Under the pieces are notes generated by a model. It was not told where the DNA came from. It worked only from the letters and a program-made list of their open reading frames with translations, and made no database searches. A stretch of DNA of 64,000 bases from Burkholderiales bacterium (lineage in GTDB: Bacteria; Pseudomonadota; Gammaproteobacteria; Burkholderiales; Burkholderiaceae_C). A program made the translations under genes and the position numbers. This document shows positions 43,431 through 52,616 of this stretch, one piece after another (position 1 is the first letter of the stretch; the number at the start of each line of letters is the position of its first letter). The stretch is taken from positions 62,001 to 126,000 of the forward strand of contig RXJQ01000044.1 of the NCBI GenBank assembly GCA_003963115.1, written 5' to 3'.

Positions 43431-44336
43431 TCAGAAGTCTTTCGGCTTGAACTCGATCTGCATCACGCCGGGCACCCGACCGTTCTCGTCTGGGGGCAGC
43501 ACCTCGGTGCGGTCGATGGCACGCACCACCGCGTCATCCCAGGAGGCCACGCCAGAAGGCTCGATGAGCTTGCGCGCGATGATGCGGCCATCTGGCGCGC
43601 AACGGACCTCGACCACGGCCTTGGGGTTGCCCGCGACCTCGTCGGTGAACACGATATTGGGCTTGATGCGGGCGCGGATGCGGCCACCATAGGCAGCACT
43701 TGGGCCCGCCGAGCGGCTGGACGTGCCCAGCGACCCGAGGTCCGACATCATGCGTTGCAAGGCGGCATTGCGCTGGGCCTCACGCTCGGCCGCAGCCTTG
43801 GCGTTGTCCACCTTGGGATTAGCCTTGGATTCTGGTGGCACAGGCTTGGCGGGCGCCGGCGGCACGACGGGCTTGGGTTGCGGTTTCTCTACCGTCTTCT
43901 CTGCCTTCTTGGGCAGCTTGGGCGGCTCCGTCTCGAATACCTCGATAGGTTGCTTGTGTTTGTGCTTCTTGGGCTCTTTCTTCGGCGTGCGCTCAAGCAC
44001 CACGTCCGGTACGGGCTGAGGCACAGGCGGCTCGGGCTCGGCGGCCTTGGGGGGCTCGGGCTGCGGCTCAGCCGGCGTGGGCTCGACCTTGGGCGGCTCA
44101 ACGGGTGCAGGTGGCGGAGCCTCGGGCGCGGCCGCACGCGGAATCTCGGCCCATACCTCGGCCTCCACCGCCTCCGGATTCGTCATCTTCCAGCGCACGC
44201 CCAGCGCCAGCGCGGCCACCAGCATGAGGTGCACGCCAAACGCCAGTGCCACGCCCGAAGTCCAGCCATCCGCCGTGCGCGGACGCAGATCGGGCCCGGC
44301 TCCCCCTGCTCCAATATGGAAGGCGTCAGCGTTCAT
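43431..44336 (-). CDS. tolA: TolA, cell envelope integrity protein
   Basis: 301 residues: a single N-terminal membrane anchor (GVALAFGVHLMLVAALALGV), a long Pro/Glu/Lys-rich region (about residues 68-190) that should span the periplasm, and a C-terminal TolA/TonB-like domain starting GGRIRARIKPNIVF and ending MQIEFKPKDF. It links the TolQR motor to the outer membrane. The linker is proline-rich rather than the Ala-Lys helix of E. coli TolA. It lies 3 nt after tolR. Confidence 0.93.
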   Translation of the reverse strand: MNADAFHIGAGGAGPDLRPRTADGWTSGVALAFGVHLMLVAALALGVRWKMTNPEAVEAEVWAEIPRAAAPEAPPPAPVEPPKVEPTPAEPQPEPPKAAEPEPPVPQPVPDVVLERTPKKEPKKHKHKQPIEVFETEPPKLPKKAEKTVEKPQPKPVVPPAPAKPVPPESKANPKVDNAKAAAEREAQRNAALQRMMSDLGSLGTSSRSAGPSAAYGGRIRARIKPNIVFTDEVAGNPKAVVEVRCAPDGRIIARKLIEPSGVASWDDAVVRAIDRTEVLPPDENGRVPGVMQIEFKPKDF

Positions 44337-44339
44337 GGC

Positions 44340-44783
44340 TCAGCTTCCAGTGGTCCTCACGGACAGGCCAACACGGGCCACACCCGCCTTTTGCAGCACG
44401 TCCATCACATGGACCACGGACTCATAGCGCACGTCTTTGCGGGCACTGATGATCACAGGCACGGCGCTCGCACCGCCTGCGGCTTCATCCTGCAAAGGCT
44501 TGACGCGCGCGGCCAGTTCGCCAACAGCCAGCGTGTCCACGTCCTTGCGGTCGATGCGCAGGCGGACGCGGTCGGCATCTTCCAGCACCAACTCGACCAC
44601 GCGCTCGGGCGCCTTGCGGGCCTTGCCGATGCTGGGCAGGTCCACCACGCCTGTAGGCAATAACGGCGCGCTCACCATGAAGATGATCAACAGCACCAGC
44701 ATCACGTCGATGAAGGGGACCATGTTGATCTCGTTGCGGGTGCGCCTGACACGGCGCCCACCTCGGGCATTGAGCTCGGCCAC
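44340..44783 (-). CDS. tolR: TolR (ExbD-type) protein
   Basis: 147 residues. One N-terminal membrane segment with the motor Asp in NMVPFIDVMLVLLIIFMVSA and a periplasmic domain. It forms the proton channel with TolQ. Two bases separate it from tolQ. Confidence 0.95.
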   Translation of the reverse strand: MAELNARGGRRVRRTRNEINMVPFIDVMLVLLIIFMVSAPLLPTGVVDLPSIGKARKAPERVVELVLEDADRVRLRIDRKDVDTLAVGELAARVKPLQDEAAGGASAVPVIISARKDVRYESVVHVMDVLQKAGVARVGLSVRTTGS

Positions 44784-44785
44784 GG

Positions 44786-45502
44786 TCAGCGCCCCTGCGG
44801 CATGCCGCGAGCCCCGTCAGCCGCAGCGGCCGGTGCGGCATTGCGCGCCAGGATGTTGGAGAACTCTTCCATGAAAGACTCCATCTGGATGGCGATGCGG
44901 TCGATGTCGCGGGCCAGGCGGTTGTAGGCCAGCACGGCCGGGATCGCCGCGAACAGGCCGATGGCCGTGGCCACCAGGGCTTCGGCGATACCAGGCGCCA
45001 CGGTGGCCAGCGTCACCTGCTGCATATTGGACAGGCCGGTGAAGGCATGCATGATCCCCCAGACCGTGCCGAACAGACCGATGTAGGGCGACACCGAGCC
45101 CACCGAGCCCAGGAAGTCCAGGCGCGCCTCGATGACGTCCATCTCGCGCTGGAAGCTGGCGCGCATGGCACGACGGGCGCCGTCGAGCAAGGTGGGCACA
45201 TCGCTCACGCGGCGTTCGCGCAGCTTCATGAACTCGCGCATGCCGGCCGCAAAGATGCGCTCTTGAGGAGAAGGCGGCCCCTCGCCACGCTGGGCATCCT
45301 GATACAGCTCCTGCAGCGTGCGACCGGCCCAGAATTCGCGGTCGAACTCCTCGTTGTCCTCGCGCACGCGCTTGAGGCCGATGAGCTTGCTGAAGATCAC
45401 GCTCCAACTTGCCAGCGAGACCAGCAGCAGCAAGGCCAGCACGATCTGCACCACCGCGCTGGCATGCATCACCAGCGCAAAGATGGACAAGTCTTGGTTC
45501 AT
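44786..45502 (-). CDS. tolQ: TolQ (ExbB-type) proton channel protein
   Basis: 238 residues from MNQDLSIFALVMHASAVVQI, with GGAGG 9 nt upstream; a TTG three codons earlier is less likely. Three membrane segments; GSVSPYIGLFGTVWGIMHAF and APGIAEALVATAIGLFAAIP are the channel motifs with the conserved Thr residues. It overlaps ybgC by 4 nt (ATGA). Confidence 0.95.
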   Translation of the reverse strand: MNQDLSIFALVMHASAVVQIVLALLLLVSLASWSVIFSKLIGLKRVREDNEEFDREFWAGRTLQELYQDAQRGEGPPSPQERIFAAGMREFMKLRERRVSDVPTLLDGARRAMRASFQREMDVIEARLDFLGSVGSVSPYIGLFGTVWGIMHAFTGLSNMQQVTLATVAPGIAEALVATAIGLFAAIPAVLAYNRLARDIDRIAIQMESFMEEFSNILARNAAPAAAADGARGMPQGR

Positions 45503-46005
45503 GAGGCGCAACCTCCGGGTTGGGAAATGGGGTTCGGTTGGGGTAAGACGGCGAGAATGCGGTCGGGGATGCGGCCGGGTCGGAGCTCATCCTGGCCAGC
45601 CTTGGCCTGAACCCAGCCGATGCGCACGCGCCCCTGGGTCAGCAGCACCTCATCTCGCCAGACCGCCTGCTCGAAGACCACGCTGGCACGGCCGACTTCG
45701 GCCACGTTGACGGTCACAGTCAGGCGGTCGTCCAGGCGTGCTGGCCTGATGTAGCGCAACTGGGTTTCGGCCACGATGAACATGCCCTCACCGGACTGGC
45801 GCATGCCTTCCTGCTCGAAGCCCAGAGAGGACAGCCACTCGGTGCGGGCGCGTTCCATGAACTTCAGGTAGTTGCCGTAGAAGACAATGCCACCGGCGTC
45901 GGTGTCTTCCCAATACACGCGCAAGACGTGGCGGAAGTGCGCTTGGGCCAAGGCGCTGGGCACAGCAGGCTCCACGGTGGACGGCATGGCGGACGACAGG
46001 CTCAT
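45499..46005 (-). CDS. ybgC: Tol-Pal-associated acyl-CoA thioesterase YbgC
   Basis: 168 residues from MSLSSAMPSTVEPAVPSALA. The hotdog signature with catalytic Asp is VYWEDTDAGGIVFYGNYLKF, followed by RARTEWLSSLGFEQEG. It hydrolyses short acyl-CoAs and belongs to the tol operon. An upstream ATG three codons earlier is possible. Confidence 0.95.
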   Translation of the reverse strand: MSLSSAMPSTVEPAVPSALAQAHFRHVLRVYWEDTDAGGIVFYGNYLKFMERARTEWLSSLGFEQEGMRQSGEGMFIVAETQLRYIRPARLDDRLTVTVNVAEVGRASVVFEQAVWRDEVLLTQGRVRIGWVQAKAGQDELRPGRIPDRILAVLPQPNPISQPGGCAS

Positions 46006-46096
46006 GGCCCACATTATCCAGGGGATCTGCCCCGATCCCGCGCGCGCACGCTGACCGCCCGGTCAAGCTATGTAAACAAGGCGCAAAAAAGGCCTG

Positions 46097-46615
46097 TCAG
46101 AGGAAATCGGGGGCTTGCACGGCCTGCAGGGTCACCTCGATGCCACCGTCCCGCTCGCGGCTGCGCAGCCACCACACGGCACCCTTGCGGATCGACAGGG
46201 GCAGATCCTGCCCGGTCAGCAGCCGGGCTGCCAACAGACCCAGCGTGGGCTGGTGCCCGATCAGCAGCACGGGATCGCGCCCTTTCGGCCAACGCGCCGC
46301 CGTCAGCAGGTCATCGACAGTCGCCAGTGGGTAGATGCTGCGCTCCGTCCGGAAAGAGCGCCCCAGGGCCATGGCCGTCTGTTGGGTGCGTTGCGCAGGG
46401 CTCACCAAGATGCGCGTGATTTCAGGTAGGCGCTGGTTGAGCCACTGGGCCATGCGCTCGGCCTGACGCTCGCCCTTGGGCGTGAGGGTGCGCGCCAGGT
46501 CTCGTGCCAGGTCGAAAGGTACGATGGAGTCAGGGCCGGCGGCCGACGCGGCTTGTTCGCTGCCCTCCAATGGCAAAGCATGGGCTTGCGCATGCCGCCA
46601 CAAAATCAGGTCCAT
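46097..46615 (-). CDS. sixA: Phosphohistidine phosphatase SixA
   Basis: 172 residues with GGAGGG before the ATG. The phosphatase motif is unusually written LILWRHAQA (family RHG/RHAxA), with SPAQRTQQTA and LLIGHQPTLGLLAARLL as the second-His blocks. SixA removes phosphate from histidine in phosphorelay or PTS proteins. It lies directly downstream of ppk1 (73 nt); both concern phosphate, but a functional link is inference. Confidence 0.88.
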   Translation of the reverse strand: MDLILWRHAQAHALPLEGSEQAASAAGPDSIVPFDLARDLARTLTPKGERQAERMAQWLNQRLPEITRILVSPAQRTQQTAMALGRSFRTERSIYPLATVDDLLTAARWPKGRDPVLLIGHQPTLGLLAARLLTGQDLPLSIRKGAVWWLRSRERDGGIEVTLQAVQAPDFL

Positions 46616-46688
46616 ACAGCCCTCCGATTTGATTGATGGCAGCGAGCTTATCGCGCCCGGTGGTCTGCCAAATGACAGTCGGTGACAG

Positions 46689-48734
46689 TCAGGTCAGGGC
46701 CTTGTAGCGTTCCATCAAGGCCTGTTGCGCGCTGACGCCATCGGTCGAGACGCGCTCGTAGCGCCCATCGCCACTTTGCCGCCAGGCATCACGGGTATCG
46801 AGCAAATAAGGCACAAGGCACTCGTCGATCACGCGCTGGCGCAAGGTGGCATCGCGCACGGGCCAGGCGGCTTCGATGCGGCGTGTCATGTTGCGGTTCA
46901 TCCAGTCGGCACTGGACAGGTACAGGGCCTCGTCGTCCTCGCCCGGGCCCCAGCGGAAGTACAGCACGCGTGTGTGCTCGAGCATGCGGCCCACGATGGA
47001 GCGCACCCGGATGTTGTCGGACAGGCCCGGCACACCCGGCGGCAGCACGCAGGCGCCACGCACGATCAGGTCGATGCTGGCGCCTTCCTGGCCCGCTTCG
47101 AGCAAGGCGGCAATCAGGGGCTCATCGGTCAGGGAATTGACCTTGAGCACGATGCGTGCCGGGTCGCCGCAGCGCGCCGCTTCGGCCACGCGCTTGATCT
47201 GGCGGATCAGCTGCGTCTGCATGCTGAACGGCGCCAGCATCAGGTGCTTGGTCGATTTTTGGTGCGTCAGGCTGGACAGCTGCTGGAACACCATGTCCAC
47301 GTCAGCGGTGATCTCGGCATTGCTCGTGAGGTGGCCCACGTCGGTGTAGAGGCTCGCCGTCTTGGGGTTGTAGTTGCCCGTGGACAGGTGCGCGTAACGG
47401 CGCAGGCGACTGCCCTCGCGGCGCGTGACCAGCATCATCTTGGCGTGGGTCTTGAGGCCCACGATGCCGTACACCACCTGGGCGCCCAGGGCCTCCAGAC
47501 GCTCGGCCCAGTTGATGTTGGCTTCTTCGTCGAAACGGGCCTTGAGCTCCACCACCGCCAGCACTTCCTTGCCACGACGCACGGCCTCCAGCAGCAACTC
47601 CATCAGCACGGACTCGCTGCCTGTGCGGTAGATGGTCTGCTTGATGGCCAGCACGTCGGGGTCGAAGACCGCTTCATGCAGGAACTGTACGACCGCATCG
47701 AACGATTCGAAGGGATGGTGCAGCAGACAGTCATGCTGACGCAGGTGAGCAAACAGCCCGGTCTGCGGCAGGCTCTCGGGCCAGCCCGCCTGATACGCTG
47801 GAAAGCGAAGCGGGTCGGCATCGGCCTGGTCGATCAACTGAGTCAGGCGTACCAGGTTGACCGGGCCGTTGACCCGGTAGAGCGCCTGGTGGTGCAGACC
47901 GAACTGCTCCAGCAGGAAGTCCGACAAATCCTTGGGACAGTTGAACACCACCTCCAGGCGCACGGACTGGCCGAATTGGCGCGTGCTCATCTTGGAGCGC
48001 AAGGCCTGGCGCAGGTCGGTCACGTCATCCTCGTCGACTTCGATGTCGGAGTCGCGCGTGAGCCGGAATTGCGAGAAGGCCTCGATCTGACGGCCGGCGA
48101 ACAGCTCGTCCAGGTGCGAGCGGATCACGCTGGAGAGCAGCACGAAGCACTGTTTGCCGTCCGATATCTCGTCGGGCAGGCGGATCACACGCGGCAACAC
48201 GCGGGGGATGCGCACGATGGCGATGTCGTTGTCGCGACCGAAGGCATCGCGGCCACCCAGGCGCACGATGAAGTTCAGCGTCTTGTTGGCGACCTGCGGG
48301 AAGGGGTGGGACGGATCCAGCCCGATGGGCACCAGCAAGGGCTGCACCTGCTTGTGGAAGAAATTGGCCACCCAGGCGCGCTGGGCCTCGTTGCGGTGTG
48401 CATGGTTGAGGATGTGGATGCCCGCGTCGCGCAGGGCCGGGCCGACCACATCGTTGAAGATCTGGTACTGGTTGTCCACCAACTGGTGGGCTTCCCTGGC
48501 AACGTCGGTGATGTACTGCGGGTCGATGCCGGTTCCGCGCGTGCGCGAGGCTTCCAACACATCGGCAAAGCGGACTTCGAAGAACTCGTCGAGGTTGGAC
48601 GAGACGATGCAGATGTAGCGCAAGCGCTCCAGCAGGGGGACGTCCTCGCGCGTGGCCTGCGCCAGCACCCTGCGGTTGAATTCGAGAATGGCCTGTTCAC
48701 GGCTCAGCAATTTCAAACGCGGGGCGGGCAACAC
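46689..48734 (-). CDS. ppk: Polyphosphate kinase 1
   Basis: 681 residues from a GTG start (LPAPRLKLLSREQAILEFNR follows). The N domain has YICIVSSNLDEFFEVRFADV, the catalytic domain IKQTIYRTGSESVLMELLLE, and the phospho-histidine is in VGLKTHAKMMLVTRREGSR; a second block is STGNYNPKTASLYTDVG. The enzyme makes inorganic polyphosphate from ATP, an energy and stress reserve. It lies 106 nt beyond polA in the same direction, with a terminator between. Confidence 0.96.
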   Translation of the reverse strand: MLPAPRLKLLSREQAILEFNRRVLAQATREDVPLLERLRYICIVSSNLDEFFEVRFADVLEASRTRGTGIDPQYITDVAREAHQLVDNQYQIFNDVVGPALRDAGIHILNHAHRNEAQRAWVANFFHKQVQPLLVPIGLDPSHPFPQVANKTLNFIVRLGGRDAFGRDNDIAIVRIPRVLPRVIRLPDEISDGKQCFVLLSSVIRSHLDELFAGRQIEAFSQFRLTRDSDIEVDEDDVTDLRQALRSKMSTRQFGQSVRLEVVFNCPKDLSDFLLEQFGLHHQALYRVNGPVNLVRLTQLIDQADADPLRFPAYQAGWPESLPQTGLFAHLRQHDCLLHHPFESFDAVVQFLHEAVFDPDVLAIKQTIYRTGSESVLMELLLEAVRRGKEVLAVVELKARFDEEANINWAERLEALGAQVVYGIVGLKTHAKMMLVTRREGSRLRRYAHLSTGNYNPKTASLYTDVGHLTSNAEITADVDMVFQQLSSLTHQKSTKHLMLAPFSMQTQLIRQIKRVAEAARCGDPARIVLKVNSLTDEPLIAALLEAGQEGASIDLIVRGACVLPPGVPGLSDNIRVRSIVGRMLEHTRVLYFRWGPGEDDEALYLSSADWMNRNMTRRIEAAWPVRDATLRQRVIDECLVPYLLDTRDAWRQSGDGRYERVSTDGVSAQQALMERYKALT

Positions 48735-48760
48735 CTGACTGCACTTCCTCTTGAGTGATC

Positions 48761-48791
48761 AAAAAACCAAATCCGCGCAAACAAAGCGCGG
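48761..48791 (-). terminator. Terminator after polA
   Basis: On the minus strand CCGCGC TTTGTTT GCGCGG, then ATTTGGTTTTTT. A 6-bp GC stem with a U-rich tail 50 nt after the polA stop; it also precedes the ppk start closely. Confidence 0.65.
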
Positions 48792-48840
48792 GGCTTTGAG
48801 TTTAGAGCCTCTCTGCAGTCAGGATGATGACAGTTTTGTG

Positions 48841-51720
48841 TCAGTGCGCAGCTTCCCAATTCGGGCCTGCCCCCACCTCGGCCAGCAAGGGCACACGCAG
48901 GCTGGCCACCGAGGCCATCAGGCGGGGCACCTCAGCCTTGGCCCAATCCAGCTCGGCTTCGGGCACCTGGAAGACCAGCTCGTCGTGCACCTGCATGATC
49001 ATCAGGGTGGCCTTGCCCTGGGCATCCAGCGTGTCCTGCACGGCGACCATGGCCAGCTTGATGAGGTCGGCAGCCGTGCCCTGCATGGGCGCGTTGATGG
49101 CCGCGCGCTCTGCACCCGCCCGGCTGGGACCGTTCGGGCTGTTGATCTCGGGCAGCCACAGGCGCCGGCCAAAGACCGTTTCCACATAGCCTTGCGCCTT
49201 GGCTTGCGCGCGGGTGTCGTCCATATAGCGCTTCACACCGGCAAAGCGGTGGAAGTAGCGCTCGATGTAGGCTGAGGCTGCCGAGCGCTCGATACCCAGG
49301 TTCTTGGCCAGGCCGTGCGCGCTCATGCCGTAGATCAGCCCGAAGTTGATGACCTTGGCATAGCGGCGCTGCTCGCTGGAGACCTCGTCGACCGGCACGC
49401 CAAAGACCTCGCTGGCCGTGGCACGGTGTACGTCCATGCCTTCGGCAAAGGCGCGCAGCAGGTTCTCGTCCTGCGAGATGTGGGCCATGATGCGCAGCTC
49501 GATCTGCGAGTAGTCGGCCGAGACGATGAAGTGGCCCGGCGGCGCGATGAAGGCCTCGCGGATGCGGCGACCTTCGGCGGTGCGCACGGGGATGTTCTGC
49601 AGATTGGGGTCGTTGCTGGCCAGGCGACCGGTCACGGCCACGGCTTGCGCATAGGTGGTGTGTACGCGGCCCGTTGCCTCGTTGATCATCAAGGGCAGCT
49701 TGTCCGTGTAGGTGGACTTGAGCTTGGCCATGCCACGGTATTCGAGGATGCGGGCGGGCAGCGGGTAGTCCTCGGCCAGCTTTTCCAGCACCTCTTCGTT
49801 GGTGGAGGGCACGCCGGTGGCCGTCTTCTTGACGACAGGCAGGCCCTGTTTGACGAAGAGGATCTCGCCCAGCTGCTTGGGCGAACCCAGATTGAAGGGC
49901 TGGCCTGCCAGTTCGTAAGCCTCCTGCTCCAGTGCGACGATGCGCTGCGCCAGTTCGTGGCTTTGCTGCCTGAGCAGATTGGCGTCGATGAGCACGCCGT
50001 TGCGCTCGATGCGTTGCAGCACGCGCGAGGTGGGCAGCTCGAAGCGCTGGTAGATGTCCAGCAAACCGGGTTCGGCCTGCAAGCGTGGCCAAAGGGTCTC
50101 GTGCACGTGCAGGGTCAGGTCGCTGTCTTCACAGGAGTACTGTGAGGCGCGTTCCACCGCCACCTGCGCAAAGGGGATCTGCTGGGCGCCCTTGCCTGCC
50201 ACGTCCTCATAGCTCAGGCCACTGCGGCCGAGGTAGCGCATCGCCAGGTCACCAAGGTTGTGCTTGCGATGGGCTTCGAGCACATAGCTCTCCAGCATGG
50301 TGTCATGCGCATAGCCTTGGATGTCGATGCCGTGGTTGGCCAGCACGTGCTTGTCGTACTTGATGTGCTGGCCGACTTTGCGCTTGCCCTCATCTTCCAG
50401 CCAGGGCTTGAGCTTGGCCAGCACCTCGTCAAGCGGCAACTGCTCGGGTGCATCGGGGCCTTCGTGCCGCAAGGGAATGTAGCAAGCCTGGCCCACCTTG
50501 TCGCTGAAGGACAGGCCGACGATGCGCGCCTTCATCGCATCCAGCGAATCGGTTTCGGTGTCGAAGGCCACGATGGGCGCGGCCTGGATGCGGGCCAGCC
50601 ATTTGTCGAACGTGGACCAGTCCAGAACGGTGTCGTAATGGGCTTGGAGCTGGCTCGCGGTGCTTGCCGCAGGCACCTCGTCGGCGATGGCGTCGACGGC
50701 CACGTCGGCATCGCCACCGAACAGGTCAGCCGTGGCGCTGGGCTTGGCCGCTGCGCTCGCCTTGCCGGCCTTGGCTGCTTTGGCGGCCGGGCTGGCCGCG
50801 CCACCACCGCCACCAAGGAGCTTCTCGACTTCGGCACGCGCGGTGCGAAAACCGTAGCGCGTGTAGAAGTCCAGCAGCGCGGGCAGATCGGGGGCCTTGA
50901 GCGCCAGCGCATCCAGTGAAGGCCACTGGGGCACATGGCCGGTGAGATCGCAATCGAGCTTGACGGTGATGAGGCGGCGGCCTTGCGGCAGCCAGTCCAG
51001 CGCCTTGCGCAGGTTCTCCCCCACCACGCCCTTGATGCTGTCGGCCGCGGCCATCACACCTTCGAGCGTGTCGTATTCGGCCAGCCACTTCACGGCCGTC
51101 TTGGGCCCCACCTTCTCGACGCCGGGCACGTTGTCCACCGTGTCGCCGATCAGGGTCAGGTAGTCGATGATGCGTTCGGGCGGCACACCGAATTTGGCCT
51201 GCACGCCAGGGATGTCCAGCACCTCGGGCGGCTTGGCCATGGTGTTGATCAACGAGACCTGCGGGTTGACCAGTTGGGCAAGGTCCTTGTCACCCGTGGA
51301 GATGACGACCTTGTGACCGGAGGCGACCGCCACCCTGGCCAGCGTACCAATGGCGTCATCGGCTTCTATGCCTGGGACTTCGAGCACGGGCCAGCCCAGG
51401 AGCTTGACCACTTCGTGAATCGGCTCGATCTGGGCGCGCAACTCGTCTGGCATCGAGGGGCGGTGCGCCTTGTACTCGGGGTACCACTCTTCGCGGAAGG
51501 TCGGGCCCTTGGCGTCAAACACGCAGACCGCATGCTCGGCACCGATGTGGTCTCGCAACCAGCCCATCATGTTGACCATGCCATGCAGGGCCCCCGTCGG
51601 CTCGCCTTGCGGCCCGCGCAGGTCGGGCATGGCATGGAAGGCGCGGTAGAGGTAGCTGGAGCCGTCTACCAACAGCAGGACGGGCGAGGAGTCAGGAGAG
51701 GGAGTGTCCGGGGCATTCAT
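48841..51720 (-). CDS. polA: DNA polymerase I
   Basis: 959 residues. The 5'-nuclease domain opens with VLLLVDGSSYLYRAFHAMPD and holds IGDTVDNVPGVEKVGPKTA. A 3'-5' exonuclease domain follows (VAFDTETDSLDAMKARIVGL), then the polymerase with SADYSQIELRIMAHISQDEN and VHDELVFQVPE. A segment of about 45 residues rich in Ala/Lys (AAKAAKAGKASAAAKPS) joins the nuclease to the exonuclease part. The enzyme fills repair gaps and removes RNA primers. Single gene with its own terminator. Confidence 0.98.
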   Translation of the reverse strand: MNAPDTPSPDSSPVLLLVDGSSYLYRAFHAMPDLRGPQGEPTGALHGMVNMMGWLRDHIGAEHAVCVFDAKGPTFREEWYPEYKAHRPSMPDELRAQIEPIHEVVKLLGWPVLEVPGIEADDAIGTLARVAVASGHKVVISTGDKDLAQLVNPQVSLINTMAKPPEVLDIPGVQAKFGVPPERIIDYLTLIGDTVDNVPGVEKVGPKTAVKWLAEYDTLEGVMAAADSIKGVVGENLRKALDWLPQGRRLITVKLDCDLTGHVPQWPSLDALALKAPDLPALLDFYTRYGFRTARAEVEKLLGGGGGAASPAAKAAKAGKASAAAKPSATADLFGGDADVAVDAIADEVPAASTASQLQAHYDTVLDWSTFDKWLARIQAAPIVAFDTETDSLDAMKARIVGLSFSDKVGQACYIPLRHEGPDAPEQLPLDEVLAKLKPWLEDEGKRKVGQHIKYDKHVLANHGIDIQGYAHDTMLESYVLEAHRKHNLGDLAMRYLGRSGLSYEDVAGKGAQQIPFAQVAVERASQYSCEDSDLTLHVHETLWPRLQAEPGLLDIYQRFELPTSRVLQRIERNGVLIDANLLRQQSHELAQRIVALEQEAYELAGQPFNLGSPKQLGEILFVKQGLPVVKKTATGVPSTNEEVLEKLAEDYPLPARILEYRGMAKLKSTYTDKLPLMINEATGRVHTTYAQAVAVTGRLASNDPNLQNIPVRTAEGRRIREAFIAPPGHFIVSADYSQIELRIMAHISQDENLLRAFAEGMDVHRATASEVFGVPVDEVSSEQRRYAKVINFGLIYGMSAHGLAKNLGIERSAASAYIERYFHRFAGVKRYMDDTRAQAKAQGYVETVFGRRLWLPEINSPNGPSRAGAERAAINAPMQGTAADLIKLAMVAVQDTLDAQGKATLMIMQVHDELVFQVPEAELDWAKAEVPRLMASVASLRVPLLAEVGAGPNWEAAH

Positions 51721-51765
51721 GCCCCGGATTGTGAGGCTGATTGCTGGCTTGGTGAGCCAACCCGA

Positions 51766-52374
51766 TCAGAACTCCAGCGCGCCACCGATGCTGAACAGGT
51801 AGTAGCTCTCGTGGCCTTTGACGATGTAGTCGAAGTTCGACAGCATCTTGAACTCACGGGTGACATTGAATGCCAGGCCGGCACCCAGGTAAGGCGCGCT
51901 GCCGTAGTCATTGACGCGGTCCGTGTTGCCATTGGCGTAGGCGATGTTCTGGGCACGACGGGTGAAGGCCCAGCCCACGCGCAACTGGTTGGTGAAGTCG
52001 TTGAGCAGTTCGACTTCCCAGTTGATGCCCAGCGTCAGGGCGCGCATCTTCTGGCGAACGGCCGACACGCCGGTGGCCGCTGCCGTGGCGGTGTCATTGG
52101 CACGGTCCAGGCCACCGAACATCATGTAGTTCACTTCGGCAGCCAGGCCCGGGGTCATGCGCTTGCCGCCAAAGAACTTGCCGCTGAAGGTGGTGCGGTT
52201 GCAACTCGTGCCGCACTCCCATTGCGCGGCACCGACACCGAAGGTACCGCCAAAGTAGATGCCCTCTGGGCTGGATTGGCGTTCCTGGGCCATGGCCGAC
52301 AGGCTCACCAGCGACAGCGCTGCAACCAGCGCGGACAGGGACTTGGACATCTTGCTCTGGGCTGTAGTGCTCAT
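51766..52374 (-). CDS. Small outer-membrane beta-barrel protein
   Basis: 202 residues from the first ATG; an inner ATG at 52350 (MSKSLSALVAALSLVSLSAM) starts directly on the signal peptide and may be the true one. The cut is after SAMA. The mature chain IYFGGTFGVGAAQWE, then LAAEVNYMMFGGLD, alternates like an eight-stranded barrel and ends FSIGGALEF with a terminal Phe. CGTSC is a short Cys pair likely to form a disulfide. No enzymatic motif seen; function unknown. A 12-bp palindrome lies directly upstream. Confidence 0.8.
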   Translation of the reverse strand: MSTTAQSKMSKSLSALVAALSLVSLSAMAQERQSSPEGIYFGGTFGVGAAQWECGTSCNRTTFSGKFFGGKRMTPGLAAEVNYMMFGGLDRANDTATAAATGVSAVRQKMRALTLGINWEVELLNDFTNQLRVGWAFTRRAQNIAYANGNTDRVNDYGSAPYLGAGLAFNVTREFKMLSNFDYIVKGHESYYLFSIGGALEF

Positions 52375-52379
52375 GATGC

Positions 52380-52391
52380 GGAACCGGTTCC
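52380..52391. promoter_or_regulatory. 12-bp palindrome next to the barrel protein start
   Basis: GGAACCGGTTCC is perfectly symmetric and lies 5 nt before the first ATG of the barrel protein. It overlaps the purine-rich stretch that would act as ribosome site for the downstream ATG. It may be an operator or chance. Confidence 0.35.
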
Positions 52392-52616
52392 TCGTTATCG
52401 GAAAAATGCACGTCCCCCATGAAACAGTGGGACAGGGATTTCAATATCTCGCGAAGTCTGCCACAGCGACTCCTACAATCACACGCTCGTCTTCCCCCGA
52501 AGCCTGAGGGTTTACGCCTAAGCAGTGAGCCAACGCAACAACTGCTCGCGGGTTTCCGCGCTGGCGCACCGTTTTGTCGCAGGGGGACCCCGTCTTTTCG
52601 ATGCTTGATCTCTCAC

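Noticed and set aside
46725-48758. Open frame of 677 codons on the plus strand
   Set aside because: Antisense to ppk1; composition typical of a shadow frame.
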